DNA of 64,000 bases. Origin: Microbacterium aoyamense. Lineage in GTDB: Bacteria > Actinomycetota > Actinomycetes > Actinomycetales > Microbacteriaceae. Positions 7,544 to 16,572 of the stretch are shown piece by piece (position 1 is the stretch's first letter; each line of letters opens with the position of its first letter). A program made the translations under genes and the position numbers. The DNA lies in NCBI RefSeq assembly GCF_023155855.1, contig NZ_JAKNUT010000007.1, forward strand, positions 1 to 64,000. The letters run 5' to 3'. The notes under the pieces were generated by a model, which searched no databases, was not told the origin of the DNA, and worked only from the letters and a program-made list of their open reading frames with translations.

Positions 7544-8902
7544 GTGCTCGATACCGCTCCCGTTCCCGTCACCCCGTCGGCCGAGAAAGCCCCGGCGACA
7601 GGGTCGATCCGCATCCCGTCGCCGACCGGCGCGATCCGCACGCTCGGGCCGAATCCGGCCACGGCGCCGATCATGCTCCACCCCGGCGATTCGATCTCGA
7701 ACCGTCGGCGGGTCCTCTACATCATCCTGCTGGGCGCCCTGACCGCCCTCGGGCCGTTCACGATCGACCTGTACCTGCCGGCGTTCCCGGTGCTCGAGGC
7801 GGACTTCGACACGACGGCCGCCGCGATCCAGCTCACGCTCACCGGAACGATGGTCGGCTTCGCCCTCGGTCAGCTGATCGTCGGCCCGCTCAGCGACAAG
7901 GTCGGGCGTCGCGTCCCGCTGCTCGCCGTCACGGCGGTCCACGTCGTCGCGAGCATCTGCGCCGCCTTCGCGCCCACCCTCGAACTGCTCATGGTCGCGC
8001 GCTTCTTCCAGGGGGCGGGGGCCGCCGCGGGTGGCGTCGTGGCCGCGGCGATGGTGCGCGACCTGTTCGGCGGCCGCCGGCTCGTCACGATGCTCTCGCG
8101 GCTCGCCCTCGTGTCGGGCGTCGCCCCCGTGCTCGCTCCGCTCGTCGGGTCGGCCTTGCTGCTCGTCATGCCCTGGCGCGGCATCTTCATCGTGCTCGCG
8201 GTCTACGGAGCCGTCATGCTCGCGGCATCCCTCTTCCTGCTGCCCGAGACCCTGCCGCCCGCACGGCGCGGCGGCAAGGGCACGACGACGATCTGGCAGC
8301 GCTACAAGAGCGTCTTCAGCGATCGCGTGTTCATCGGCGTGCTCATCATCGGCGGCATGACCTTCAGCGGGCTGTTCTCGTACCTGTCGTCGTCGTCCTT
8401 CCTCTTCCAGATCTCGTACGGCTTCAACGCGCAGCAGTACGGAATGCTCTTCGCGGCCAACTCGCTCGGCGTCGTGGTCGGCGTGCAGGTCGCCTCGCGG
8501 CTGGCCGCCCGCTTCGGGCCGCAGTGGGTCATGGCGGTCTCGACCGGCGTGCTCGTGCTGGCCTCGGCATCCATCATCGTCACCGACCAACTCGGTCTCG
8601 GCCTGTGGGGCACGATCATCCCCCTGTTCGTCTTCATGACCGCGTGCGGGTTCACGTTCCCGTGCGTGCAGGTGCTCGCGCTCGATCGCCACGGCAAGGC
8701 CGCCGGCACGGCGCAGTCGATCATCGGCGCGACGAACTTCGGCGTCGCGGGCTTCATCTCTCCGCTCGTCGGATGGATCGCGAAGGATGCCGGCATCACC
8801 GCGACGACGATGGCCGCCGTCATGGTCGGCTGCGCGATCGTCGGAGCACTCGCGCTGTGGTTCATCGTGCAACCGCGCACGGTGGAGCGCCTCGCTCCGT
8901 AG
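7544..8902 (+). CDS. Bcr/CflA-type multidrug efflux MFS transporter
   Basis: The protein has about 12 hydrophobic helices. It begins with the hallmark LGALTALGPFTIDLYLPAFP in helix 1, then GQLIVGPLSDKVGRR (the MFS motif A loop) and ARFFQGAGAAAGGVV in helix 4. This is the DHA1 drug:proton antiporter group that includes Bcr and CflA, so its job should be proton-driven export of small drugs. The start is uncertain. GTG 7544 (452 aa) keeps a 43-residue Pro/Ala-rich cytoplasmic leader; ATG 7673 (409 aa) gives the standard length. The frame is open far upstream, so frame length does not decide it. Confidence 0.88.
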   Translation: MLDTAPVPVTPSAEKAPATGSIRIPSPTGAIRTLGPNPATAPIMLHPGDSISNRRRVLYIILLGALTALGPFTIDLYLPAFPVLEADFDTTAAAIQLTLTGTMVGFALGQLIVGPLSDKVGRRVPLLAVTAVHVVASICAAFAPTLELLMVARFFQGAGAAAGGVVAAAMVRDLFGGRRLVTMLSRLALVSGVAPVLAPLVGSALLLVMPWRGIFIVLAVYGAVMLAASLFLLPETLPPARRGGKGTTTIWQRYKSVFSDRVFIGVLIIGGMTFSGLFSYLSSSSFLFQISYGFNAQQYGMLFAANSLGVVVGVQVASRLAARFGPQWVMAVSTGVLVLASASIIVTDQLGLGLWGTIIPLFVFMTACGFTFPCVQVLALDRHGKAAGTAQSIIGATNFGVAGFISPLVGWIAKDAGITATTMAAVMVGCAIVGALALWFIVQPRTVERLAP

Positions 8903-8905
8903 GCA

Positions 8906-9379
8906 TCAGCGCACAGGCTGCAGAAGGAAGATGCGGGCCGTGCGCCCGGAGTCGCGCTCGTACTCGCGGTAGTCCGGCCACTGCGCCTCCATGACCGCCC
9001 AGGCGGCATCGCGCTCGTCGTCGGGCACGAGGGACGCGTGCACCTTCATGTGCCGCCCGCGCACCGTGATGGAGACGTCGGGGTGCGCGAGAAGATTGGT
9101 CGTCCATGCGGGATGCGCAGCCCCCGCCCAATTCGTCCCCGCGACGTACGCCCGGCCCTCGCCGTCGGCTGTGTACATGAGCGGGGCGTCGCGGGGTTCA
9201 CCGCTCTTGGCGCCGATCGTGTGCAGGACGAGCGACGGCACGAGGAACGCGGTGAGCTGGATGCGACCGCCCGACACCCTCGACGTCCAGCGCTCCATCG
9301 GCGGCAGCGCCGTGACCGCGAAGCGTCGAAACCACCGCGTGCGCGAGAGCGGCGCGGTGATGGCGCGGAGGACGCGCAT
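8906..9379 (-). CDS. F420/deazaflavin-dependent nitroreductase-family protein, copy 2
   Basis: The 157-aa product belongs to the split-barrel deazaflavin-dependent nitroreductase family (PF04075, DDN-like). Typical motifs are VLHTIGAKSGEPRDAPLMY, the FMN/F420 phosphate region, GTNWAGAAHPAWTTNLLAHP, and a C-terminal WPDYREYERDSGR. It probably uses reduced F420 (or flavin) to reduce quinones or nitro compounds. Its ATG overlaps the TGA of the upstream paralogue (TGATG at 9377-9381), so the two are translationally coupled. They are clear duplicates of each other. Confidence 0.85.
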   Translation of the reverse strand: MRVLRAITAPLSRTRWFRRFAVTALPPMERWTSRVSGGRIQLTAFLVPSLVLHTIGAKSGEPRDAPLMYTADGEGRAYVAGTNWAGAAHPAWTTNLLAHPDVSITVRGRHMKVHASLVPDDERDAAWAVMEAQWPDYREYERDSGRTARIFLLQPVR

Positions 9380-9867
9380 CAGCCCCGCACCGGCTGGAGG
9401 CGGAAGAGCTTGACCTTGCGCCCCGACGCCCGTTCGTAGTTGCGATACCCGGGCCATTGATCCTCGATGCGCGCCCACGCGACCTCGCGCTCGTCGTCGG
9501 GAATGAGGGATGCCCGCACGGGCATATACCTGCCGCGGACCGTGATCCCGGCATCCGGATGCGCGAGGAGGTTGTTCGTCCACGCGGGGTGGTGCCCGCC
9601 GGCGAAGTTCGTGCCGGCCACGATCGCGCGACCGTGACCGTCGGGCGTGTACATGAGCGCCGCGTCGCGCGGCTCGCCCGATTTCGCTCCCGTCGTATGG
9701 AGGACGAGCGACGGCACGAGGAGCCCGCTGAGCGGCACCCTGCCACCCGTCAGAGCCGCGAAGACCTTCTCGAGCCGTGGCATGAGCCACGGACCGGCGC
9801 GGCGGAACGCGCGGGTGCGGGTCAAGGGGGCGATCGTGGCGCGCACGACATCGACGACGCGGGGCAT
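9379..9867 (-). CDS. F420/deazaflavin-dependent nitroreductase-family protein, copy 1
   Basis: The 162-aa paralogue of the following gene shares VLHTTGAKSGEPRDAALMY, GTNFAGGHHPAWTNNLLAHP and WPGYRNYERASGR. The chosen ATG 9867 has GAAGAT six bases before it (9874-9879 on the minus strand), so a leaderless transcript is likely; an upstream ATG would add about six residues. It is the first gene of a two-gene unit, transcribed divergently from the PAP2 phosphatase 41 bases away. The tandem copies probably arose by local duplication and may differ in substrate. Confidence 0.85.
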   Translation of the reverse strand: MPRVVDVVRATIAPLTRTRAFRRAGPWLMPRLEKVFAALTGGRVPLSGLLVPSLVLHTTGAKSGEPRDAALMYTPDGHGRAIVAGTNFAGGHHPAWTNNLLAHPDAGITVRGRYMPVRASLIPDDEREVAWARIEDQWPGYRNYERASGRKVKLFRLQPVRG

Positions 9868-9908
9868 GGTGCCATCTTCGCGCATGGTCGGCACGGCAGA
9901 ATGGGCGG

Positions 9909-10586
9909 ATGACGGCGAACCTGCGCGAACCGGATGCCGCGGCATCCCGACTTCCGGTCGTGGCGTTCGTCGTGTGGGGACTCGCGCTGATCCTGCTGTC
10001 GGCGGGGCTGGGCTGGTGGCTGTTCTCGCGCGAGAACGCGGCGTTCACGATCGACGTGTGGTGGAACACCCTCCTCGCCTCGGGTTGGTCGTCGTTCCTG
10101 GGCGGGTTCTCGCTCGTCATGAACTTCCTGGGCGGCGGATGGTTCGCGATCCTCGCGGTGCCGATCGGCGGAGCGATCGTGCTCGTGATCCTGCGCCGGC
10201 CGTGGTCGGCGACCTACTTCATCGCTGCGCAGGCGATCTCGGCGGGGCTCGTGCAGGTGCTCAAGTCGACGTTCGGGCGCGCGCGCCCGGAAGACATCCT
10301 GGTGCATTCGGACTACGGGTCGTACCCCTCTGGCCACGTCGCGGGCGCGGCGACGCTCGCCACCGCGGTGGTCATCCTGTTCCCCCGACTCGGCGTTCTC
10401 ATCCTCGGTGTCGCCTGGACCCTGCTGATGGCGTTCAGCCGCACCTATCTGCACGCGCACTGGCTGAGCGACACGCTCGGCGGCGCGCTCGTGGGGGTCG
10501 GCGCCGCGCTCGCCGTCGCCGCGGCGTTCGCCGTCCCGCTCGCGCGCGAGCAGCCGGGTCCCCATGAGAAACCCTTGGACGCGTGA
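9909..10586 (+). CDS. PAP2-family membrane phosphatase
   Basis: This 225-aa protein has about six membrane helices. All three signature blocks of the PAP2/acid phosphatase superfamily are present: KSTFGRARP (about 119-127), YPSGHVAGA (about 139-147) and SRTYLHAHWLSDTLGG (about 178-193). These carry the catalytic His pair and phosphate-binding Arg residues. The likely substrate is a lipid phosphate such as phosphatidate or undecaprenyl pyrophosphate, on the outer face of the membrane. CAGAAT ends 6 bases before the ATG, fitting a leaderless start. The stop lies inside the left arm of an inverted repeat (10583-10613). Confidence 0.88.
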   Translation: MTANLREPDAAASRLPVVAFVVWGLALILLSAGLGWWLFSRENAAFTIDVWWNTLLASGWSSFLGGFSLVMNFLGGGWFAILAVPIGGAIVLVILRRPWSATYFIAAQAISAGLVQVLKSTFGRARPEDILVHSDYGSYPSGHVAGAATLATAVVILFPRLGVLILGVAWTLLMAFSRTYLHAHWLSDTLGGALVGVGAALAVAAAFAVPLAREQPGPHEKPLDA

Positions 10587-10640
10587 GAAAACACTCCCGC
10601 GGTGGTTTCTCACGGCTGCGGTGGTTTCTCATCGATGGGG
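10560..10640. repeat. Nested inverted repeats and a 14-bp tandem repeat after the PAP2 gene
   Basis: Two inverted repeats are nested. The inner pair is GTGAGAAA (10583-10590) with TTTCTCAC (10606-10613); the outer pair is CCCCATGAGAAACC (10560-10573) with GGTTTCTCAT plus GATGGGG (10623-10640). The 14-mer GCGGTGGTTTCTCA occurs twice, at 10599-10612 and 10618-10631. The alternative pairings could form mutually exclusive hairpins. It probably acts as a terminator for the PAP2 gene or a protein-binding array. No T-tract follows. Confidence 0.5.
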
Positions 10641-10684
10641 TCTCGAGGCGTGACGGGACGGATGCCTCGGTGAGAGCGCCTGGC

Positions 10685-10690
10685 TAGGCT
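10685..10690 (+). promoter_or_regulatory. -10 box for a leaderless start of the HerA-like gene
   Basis: TAGGCT ends 6 bases before ATG 10697 and no ribosome-binding site lies between. Confidence 0.5.
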
Positions 10691-10696
10691 GAGCGC

Positions 10697-12586
10697 ATGA
10701 CCGACCCCGCCGTCGCCGCCGCCGAAGCCGAACTCGCGCGCCTCCGGGCCGAGGCCGAAGCCGCGGAAGCCCTTCTCAAGGCAGCTCAGGCCAAGGCGGC
10801 GCTCGCCGCCGCCGAAGCCGAGGCGGCGAAGGCGAGGGCGGGGGTCCCCGCGTCTGCGAGTCCCGCGGCGGCCCCGGCCGAGCCGGCACCGGCGCCGGCC
10901 GAGGCGGCCCCGGCCGAGCAGGCACCGGCGCCGGCCGAGGCATCCATCCCCGACACCTCCGGGCCCCTCGACGCGGACGAGATCGCCGCGGTCGTCAAGG
11001 GCTACACCTTCGAGGGCACGACCCTCGACCTGGGTGCGCTCATGAACACCGAGCCCGTCGCGGCGGCGCAGATCCGCATCCCGCTCGGCATGATGAACCG
11101 CCACGGTCTCGTCGCAGGTGCAACAGGTACGGGCAAGACCCGCACTCTGCAGGGCCTCGCCGAGCAGCTCGCCAGCAAGGGCGTGCCCGTCTTCGCGGCC
11201 GACATCAAGGGCGACCTCTCGGGCGTCGCGACGCCGGGGGAGTCGAGCGAGAAGCTCCTCGCCCGCACGCAGGCGATCGGGCAGGACTGGAAGCCCGAGG
11301 CATCCGTCACCGAGTACTTCGCGCTGGGCGGCATCGGCAAGGGCGTGCCCGTGCGCGCGACCGTGTCGGGGTTCGGGCCGCTGCTGCTGAGCAAGGTCCT
11401 CGGCCTCAACGCGACGCAGGAGTCGAGCCTCGGGCTGGTCTTCCACTACGCCGACGCGAACGGCCTCGCGCTCGTCGACCTGTCCGACCTCCGTGCCGTG
11501 CTCAGCTACCTCACGAGCGACGAGGGCAAGGCCGAGCTCAAAGAGCTCGGAGGCCTCTCGGCGGCGACGGCGGGCGTCATCCTGCGCGAACTCATCACGT
11601 TCGCCGACGACGGCGCCGACGTCTTCTTCGGCGAGCCCGAGTTCGAGGTCACGGACTTCCTGCGCACGGCGCCCGACGGTCGGGGGATCATCAGCCTGCT
11701 CGAGGTTCCGGGCATCGCCGACAAGCCCGCGCTGTTCTCGACGTTCCTGATGTACCTGCTCGCCGAGCTGTTCGAGATCCTTCCCGAGGTCGGCGACCTC
11801 GACAAGCCGAAGCTCGTGTTCTTCTTCGACGAGGCGCACCTGCTCTTCAAGGACGCCTCGAAGGACTTCCTCTCGGCGATCACGCAGACCGTGCGGCTCA
11901 TCCGCTCGAAGGGCGTCGGCGTCTTCTTCGTGACGCAGACCCCGAAGGACGTGCCGTCCGACGTGCTCGCGCAGCTCGGCTCGCGCGTCCAGCATGCCCT
12001 GCGCGCCTTCACGCCGGATGACGCGAAAGCGCTCCGCGCGACGGTCGGCACGTATCCGAAGTCGGGGTACGACCTCGAGCGCACGCTGCAGGAGCTCGGC
12101 ACGGGCGAGGCGATCGTCACCGTCATGAGCGAGAAGGGCGCGCCGACACCCGTCGCGTGGACCCGCCTGCGCGCGCCGCAGGGCCTCATGTCGCCGACGC
12201 CCGACCCCGCGATCGATGCGGCGGTGAAGGCATCCGTCCTCCTCGCGAAGTACGGCACGGCGATCGACCGCGAATCGGCGCGCGAGATCCTGACGGCGAA
12301 GATGAAGGCGGCGGATGACGCGGCCGCTGCCGAAGAGGCCGCCCTCGCGAAGGCGAAGGCCGACGCCGAGTTCGCGAAGCAGCAGGCCGCGATCGACAAG
12401 GCGCAGGCCGCCGCCGACAAGAAGGCGCAGGCCGAGTACGAGCGCCTGCTGAAGAAGACCGCCGGCACCTCGCGCACGTCTTCGCGTGCGCCGAAGTCGG
12501 GGATCGAGCAGGTGCTCAACTCGAAGTCGACCCAGACGATCCTGAGTGGCGTGATCCGGGGTATCTTCGGTACCGGCAAGCGCTGA
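10697..12586 (+). CDS. HerA-like P-loop ATPase (DUF853, YjgR type)
   Basis: This 629-aa FtsK/HerA-superfamily ATPase has a Walker A motif GATGTGKT at about residue 141, followed by FAADIKGDLSG, and a Walker B FFFDEAHLLF at about residue 376, then an arginine-finger region QTVRLIRSKGVGVFFVTQTP. Such proteins form hexameric rings, and YjgR itself is of unknown function. The first 80 or so residues are an unusually Ala/Glu/Pro-rich segment (runs of AEAEAA and PAPAEAAP), and a second charged coiled coil sits at about 535-590. These extensions may mediate partner binding. No nuclease (NurA) gene is adjacent, so a DNA-end-processing role is not supported by context. Confidence 0.85.
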   Translation: MTDPAVAAAEAELARLRAEAEAAEALLKAAQAKAALAAAEAEAAKARAGVPASASPAAAPAEPAPAPAEAAPAEQAPAPAEASIPDTSGPLDADEIAAVVKGYTFEGTTLDLGALMNTEPVAAAQIRIPLGMMNRHGLVAGATGTGKTRTLQGLAEQLASKGVPVFAADIKGDLSGVATPGESSEKLLARTQAIGQDWKPEASVTEYFALGGIGKGVPVRATVSGFGPLLLSKVLGLNATQESSLGLVFHYADANGLALVDLSDLRAVLSYLTSDEGKAELKELGGLSAATAGVILRELITFADDGADVFFGEPEFEVTDFLRTAPDGRGIISLLEVPGIADKPALFSTFLMYLLAELFEILPEVGDLDKPKLVFFFDEAHLLFKDASKDFLSAITQTVRLIRSKGVGVFFVTQTPKDVPSDVLAQLGSRVQHALRAFTPDDAKALRATVGTYPKSGYDLERTLQELGTGEAIVTVMSEKGAPTPVAWTRLRAPQGLMSPTPDPAIDAAVKASVLLAKYGTAIDRESAREILTAKMKAADDAAAAEEAALAKAKADAEFAKQQAAIDKAQAAADKKAQAEYERLLKKTAGTSRTSSRAPKSGIEQVLNSKSTQTILSGVIRGIFGTGKR

Positions 12587-12711
12587 CGCACGGCCTCCCG
12601 CGAGCCTCGTGGAGTCGACGAGATCGAATGGTCGGGTTCGGCGAGGCGGCGGTGCGCGAGATCGTGTCAACCCCTCCCGGGCCGTGATCGCGCGAGCGTA
12701 GCGTGGGCCCG

Positions 12712-14268
12712 ATGGATGATCTCACCGCCCCCACCGGGCGCGAGCCCGAACTCGCCGCGCAGCTGCGAGACGACGGCGCGGGCCCGCGCGCGCTCGTGTT
12801 CGGCGCGACGGGCTACATCGGCGGGCGCCTCGTGCCTCGGCTGCTCGCGGCGGGCTACCGGGTGCGCGTCGTCGCGCGCGACGCAGCACGCCTCGGCGCC
12901 TTCACGTGGGGTGCTGACGTCGAGGTGATCGAGGGCGACGCGACGGATCCGGATGCCGTCGCCCGAGCGGTCTCGGACGTCGACGTCCTGTACTACCTGA
13001 TCCACTCGATGTCAGCCGGGAAGGGCTTCGAAGGCACCGATCGCCGCGCCGCCGAGACCGTCGCCGACCGTGCGGTCGCTGCGGGCGTCCGCCGCATCGT
13101 CTACCTCGGCGGGCTGCACCCCGACGACGCGAAGCTCTCGCCGCATCTGCGGTCACGCGTCGAGGTGGGCGAGATCCTGCTCGCGTCGGGCGTGCCGACG
13201 CTCGTGCTGCAGGCGGGCGTCGTGATCGGCTCGGGGTCGGCGTCGTTCGAGATGGTGCGCCACCTCACCGAGGTGCTGCCCTACATGCCGGCGCCGAAGT
13301 GGGTGCGCAATCGCATCCAGCCGATCGCCGTGCGCGATGTGCTGCACTATCTGCTGGGCGCCGCGCGCGTGCCCGACGAGGTGAACCGCGCCGTCGACAT
13401 CGGCGGGCCGGACGTCTTGCGCTACGGCCAGATGATGAACGGCTACGCCGTCGAGGCGGGGCTGCCGCAACGTCCGATCGCGGCGCTGCCGGTGCTCACG
13501 CCGGGGCTCGCATCGCACTGGGTCGGGCTGGTCACGCCGATTCCGGCATCCATCGCGCGTCCGCTCGTCGAATCGCTGCAGAACGAATGCATCGTCAAGG
13601 AGCACGACGTGGATGCCATCATCCCGCCGCCCGCGGACGGGCTCACCCCGTACCGCTCGGCGGTGCGCCTCGCCCTCGCGCGCGAGGGCGACGATGCGAT
13701 CGAGACGAGCTGGCAGGACGGCGACATCTCGGGCGTGCCGAGCGACCCGCTGCCGAGCGATCCCGACTGGGCAGGGCGGGTCGTCTTCACCGACGTCCGC
13801 TCTGCCGTCACGACCGCGTCGCCCGAGGCGCTGTGGCGCGTCGTCCAGGGGATCGGCGGCGACAACGGCTGGTACTCGTCGCGGTTCCTGTGGACCGTGC
13901 GCGGCATCATGGACCGCCTCGTGGGCGGCATCGGTCTCGCGCGCGGCCGCCGGAGCAGGGCGCGTCTCGCCGTCGGCGACGCCCTGGACTTCTGGCGCGT
14001 CGAGACGATCGAGCAGGGCTCGCTGCTGCGGCTGCGCGCCGAGATGAAGGTCCCGGGACTCGCGTGGCTCGAGATGCGCGTGACTCCGGATGCCGCGGGC
14101 TCGCGCTACGACCAGCACGCGGTCTTCTTCCCGCACGGGCTCGCGGGACGGCTGTACTGGCTCGCGGTGCTGCCCTTCCACGGCTTCATCTTCAGCGGCA
14201 TGGCCCGCCGCATCACCGCGACCGCGGCGGACATCGTCGAGACGTCGCATCCCGACGGCACGGCATAG
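12712..14268 (+). CDS. Atypical SDR NAD(P)-binding protein with DUF2867 domain
   Basis: The product is 518 aa from ATG 12712; GTG 12703 is an alternative. Residues about 25-330 form an atypical short-chain dehydrogenase/NmrA-like Rossmann domain with GATGYIGG (about 30-37), DVDVLYYLIHSM and VVIGSGSASFEMVRHLTE. Residues about 350-500 are DUF2867, a SRPBCC-like domain, with WYSSRFLWTVRGIMDRLVGG and HPHG-like FFPHGLAGRLYW. This fusion is common in bacteria (E. coli YbjT resembles it), and the reaction is unknown. TAGCGT sits 7 bases before the ATG. The TAG stop also forms part of the -10 box of the next gene. Confidence 0.85.
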   Translation: MDDLTAPTGREPELAAQLRDDGAGPRALVFGATGYIGGRLVPRLLAAGYRVRVVARDAARLGAFTWGADVEVIEGDATDPDAVARAVSDVDVLYYLIHSMSAGKGFEGTDRRAAETVADRAVAAGVRRIVYLGGLHPDDAKLSPHLRSRVEVGEILLASGVPTLVLQAGVVIGSGSASFEMVRHLTEVLPYMPAPKWVRNRIQPIAVRDVLHYLLGAARVPDEVNRAVDIGGPDVLRYGQMMNGYAVEAGLPQRPIAALPVLTPGLASHWVGLVTPIPASIARPLVESLQNECIVKEHDVDAIIPPPADGLTPYRSAVRLALAREGDDAIETSWQDGDISGVPSDPLPSDPDWAGRVVFTDVRSAVTTASPEALWRVVQGIGGDNGWYSSRFLWTVRGIMDRLVGGIGLARGRRSRARLAVGDALDFWRVETIEQGSLLRLRAEMKVPGLAWLEMRVTPDAAGSRYDQHAVFFPHGLAGRLYWLAVLPFHGFIFSGMARRITATAADIVETSHPDGTA

Positions 14269-14271
14269 CCT
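14266..14271 (+). promoter_or_regulatory. -10 box overlapping a stop codon, for the FdhF/YdeP-like gene
   Basis: TAGCCT begins with the stop codon TAG of the SDR-DUF2867 gene and ends 6 bases before ATG 14278. This suggests independent leaderless transcription of the oxidoreductase rather than read-through alone. Confidence 0.5.
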
Positions 14272-14277
14272 GGGCGT

Positions 14278-16572
14278 ATGGCGAGGAAGCCCCCGCAGAA
14301 CGACATCGACGAGACACGCGTGCGCGTGACGAGCCCGAAGAAGGTCGCCGTCGGTGTTCCGGCTGTCCTGCATGCCCTGCAGATCGCGAACGATCAGATG
14401 GGCGTCGTCCGGTCGGTGCAGACGCTCGTGCAGGTGAACCAGAAGGACGGCTTCGACTGCCCCGGCTGCGCGTGGCCCGAAGAGGACAAGCGCCACATCG
14501 CGGAGTTCTGCGAGAACGGTGCGAAGGCCGTCGCCGAGGAGGCGACCCTGCGTCGCGTGGGGCCGGAGTTCTTCGCGGAGCATTCGGTCGAAGATCTCGC
14601 GGGCCACGACGAGTGGTGGCTCGGTCAGCAGGGGCGGCTGACGCATCCGATGATCCTCGACGAAGGCGCGACGCACTACCGCCCGATCTCGTGGGACGAC
14701 GCGCTCGGTCTCGTCGCCGATGCCCTGCGCGATCTCGACGACCCGAACGAAGCCGTCTTCTACACGTCGGGGCGCACGTCGAACGAAGCGGCGTTCCTGT
14801 ACCAGCTGCTCGTGCGCGGGCTCGGCACCAACAATCTGCCCGACTGCTCGAACATGTGCCACGAGTCATCGGGCTCCGCGCTCACCGAGACGATCGGCAT
14901 CGGCAAGGGCACCGTCTCTATCGACGACATCCACGATGCCGACCTCATCATCGTCGCCGGTCAGAATCCGGGGACGAACCACCCGCGCATGCTGTCGGCG
15001 CTCGAGAAGGCGAAGCGGGGCGGCGCGCGGATCATCGCCGTCAACCCGCTGCCGGAAGCGGGCCTCGTGCGGTTCGAGAACCCGCAGACCGTCCGCGGTG
15101 TCGCATTCGGCGGATCGAAGCTCGCCGACGAGTTCGTGCAGATCCGGCTCGGCGGCGATCAGGCGCTGTTCCAGGCGATCGGCAAGCACCTGATCGAGCA
15201 CGGCGCCGTCGATCACGCGTTCGTCCGCGAGTACACGAGCGGCTTCGAGGCGTATGCGGACGCGATGAGGGATGCCGCGTGGCCGGACCTCGTCGCGGCG
15301 ACCGGCATCCCCGAGGCGGGGCTCCGGCGCGTGGCCGAGGCCGTGCGCACCTCGACGGCGACGATCGTTTGCTGGGCGATGGGGCTGACGCAGCACAAGC
15401 ACTCGGTGCCGACGCTGCGCGAGGTCGTGAACGTGCTGCTCCTGCAGGGGAACATCGGACGGAAGGGCGCCGGGGTCTGCCCCGTGCGCGGTCACTCGAA
15501 CGTGCAAGGCGACCGCACCGTCGGCATCTACGAGAAGCCGTCCTCGGCCTTCCTGAACGCACTCGACGCGGAGTTCGGGTTCGCCGCACCGCGGGAACAC
15601 GGCTTCGACACCGTGCAGGCGATTCGCGCCATGCGGGACGGACGGGTGCGTGTGTTCGTGGGCATGGGCGGGAACTTCGTCTCGGCGACGCCCGACACCG
15701 CCGTCGTCGAACAGTCGATGCGACGTGTCGACCTCACGGTCCAGGTGTCGACGAAGCTCAATCGGTCGCACGTCGTGACGGGGCGCAGTGCGCTCGTCCT
15801 CCCGACGCTCGGCCGCACGGATCGCGATCGTGACCAGCGCGTGACGGTCGAGGACTCGATGGGCGCCGTGCACGCCTCGCGGGGCCGGCTCGCGCCGCCG
15901 TCCGACGGGCTGCTGAGCGAAGTCGCGATCGTCGCGCGCCTGTGCGCGCTCGTGTTCGGCGATCGCGCCGACTACCCGCAGGCGGACTGGGCTGCGCTCG
16001 AGCGCGACTACGCCGGCATCCGACGCCACATCGCGCGCGTCGTTCCGGGCTTCGACGACTTCGAGGAGCGCATCGACAGAGGGCGGACGCTGCACCTGCC
16101 GAACGGCCCGCGCGACGCGCGGCGCTTCGCGACGGCGGACGGCCGGGCACGGTTCACCGCGAATCCGCTCGAGTATCCCCGCATCCCCCTCGGTCGTCTG
16201 CTCCTGCAGACGCTCCGCTCTCACGACCAGTACAACACGACGATCTACGGCAAGGACGACCGCTATCGCGGCATCCACGGCGGCCGTCGGGTCGTCCTCG
16301 TGAACCCGAAGGACATCGTCGCGCTCGGCTTCATCGACGGCGAGGTCGTCGATCTCGTGTCGGAGTGGACGGCGGCGGACCGCACCCGCGAAGAGCGTCG
16401 GGCCGAGGCGTTCCGGATCGTGGCGTACCCCACCCCGCGCGGGAACGCCGCCGCGTACTACCCCGAGACGAATGTCCTCGTGCCGCTCGACTCGGTGGCA
16501 GACGTGAGCGGGACGCCGACATCGAAGTCGATCGTGGTGCGGCTCGAGCATCGGCTCCCACCCGTCTCGTAG
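14278..16572 (+). CDS. FdhF/YdeP-family molybdopterin oxidoreductase, copy 1
   Basis: The 764-aa protein is of the FdhF/YdeP family (formate-dehydrogenase-H-like alpha subunit). Near the N-terminus are FDCPGCAWPEED (cluster cysteines at about 60-63) and FCENGAK. Then come YTSGRTSNEAAFLYQ, the molybdopterin-contact region [12 protein letters not shown] (about 185-196) and [12 protein letters not shown]. The C-terminal molybdopterin dinucleotide domain includes HDQYNTTIYG and RYRGIHGGRRVV. Members bind bis-MGD and usually a 4Fe-4S cluster; in E. coli YdeP is linked to acid resistance. The substrate is unknown. A paralogue with accessory genes lies at 35249-37627; this copy stands alone. Confidence 0.88.
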   Translation: MARKPPQNDIDETRVRVTSPKKVAVGVPAVLHALQIANDQMGVVRSVQTLVQVNQKDGFDCPGCAWPEEDKRHIAEFCENGAKAVAEEATLRRVGPEFFAEHSVEDLAGHDEWWLGQQGRLTHPMILDEGATHYRPISWDDALGLVADALRDLDDPNEAVFYTSGRTSNEAAFLYQLLVRGLGTNNLPDCSNMCHESSGSALTETIGIGKGTVSIDDIHDADLIIVAGQNPGTNHPRMLSALEKAKRGGARIIAVNPLPEAGLVRFENPQTVRGVAFGGSKLADEFVQIRLGGDQALFQAIGKHLIEHGAVDHAFVREYTSGFEAYADAMRDAAWPDLVAATGIPEAGLRRVAEAVRTSTATIVCWAMGLTQHKHSVPTLREVVNVLLLQGNIGRKGAGVCPVRGHSNVQGDRTVGIYEKPSSAFLNALDAEFGFAAPREHGFDTVQAIRAMRDGRVRVFVGMGGNFVSATPDTAVVEQSMRRVDLTVQVSTKLNRSHVVTGRSALVLPTLGRTDRDRDQRVTVEDSMGAVHASRGRLAPPSDGLLSEVAIVARLCALVFGDRADYPQADWAALERDYAGIRRHIARVVPGFDDFEERIDRGRTLHLPNGPRDARRFATADGRARFTANPLEYPRIPLGRLLLQTLRSHDQYNTTIYGKDDRYRGIHGGRRVVLVNPKDIVALGFIDGEVVDLVSEWTAADRTREERRAEAFRIVAYPTPRGNAAAYYPETNVLVPLDSVADVSGTPTSKSIVVRLEHRLPPVS

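Noticed and set aside
7169..8872. A 567-codon antisense frame across the MFS gene
   Set aside because: It is the high-GC shadow of a real membrane-protein gene, with Arg/Asp/Glu/His-rich low-complexity sequence and no recognisable domain.
10610..12670. A 686-codon antisense frame across the HerA-like gene
   Set aside because: The sequence is extremely Arg/Leu/Gly-rich with no motif, while the sense frame has complete Walker motifs.
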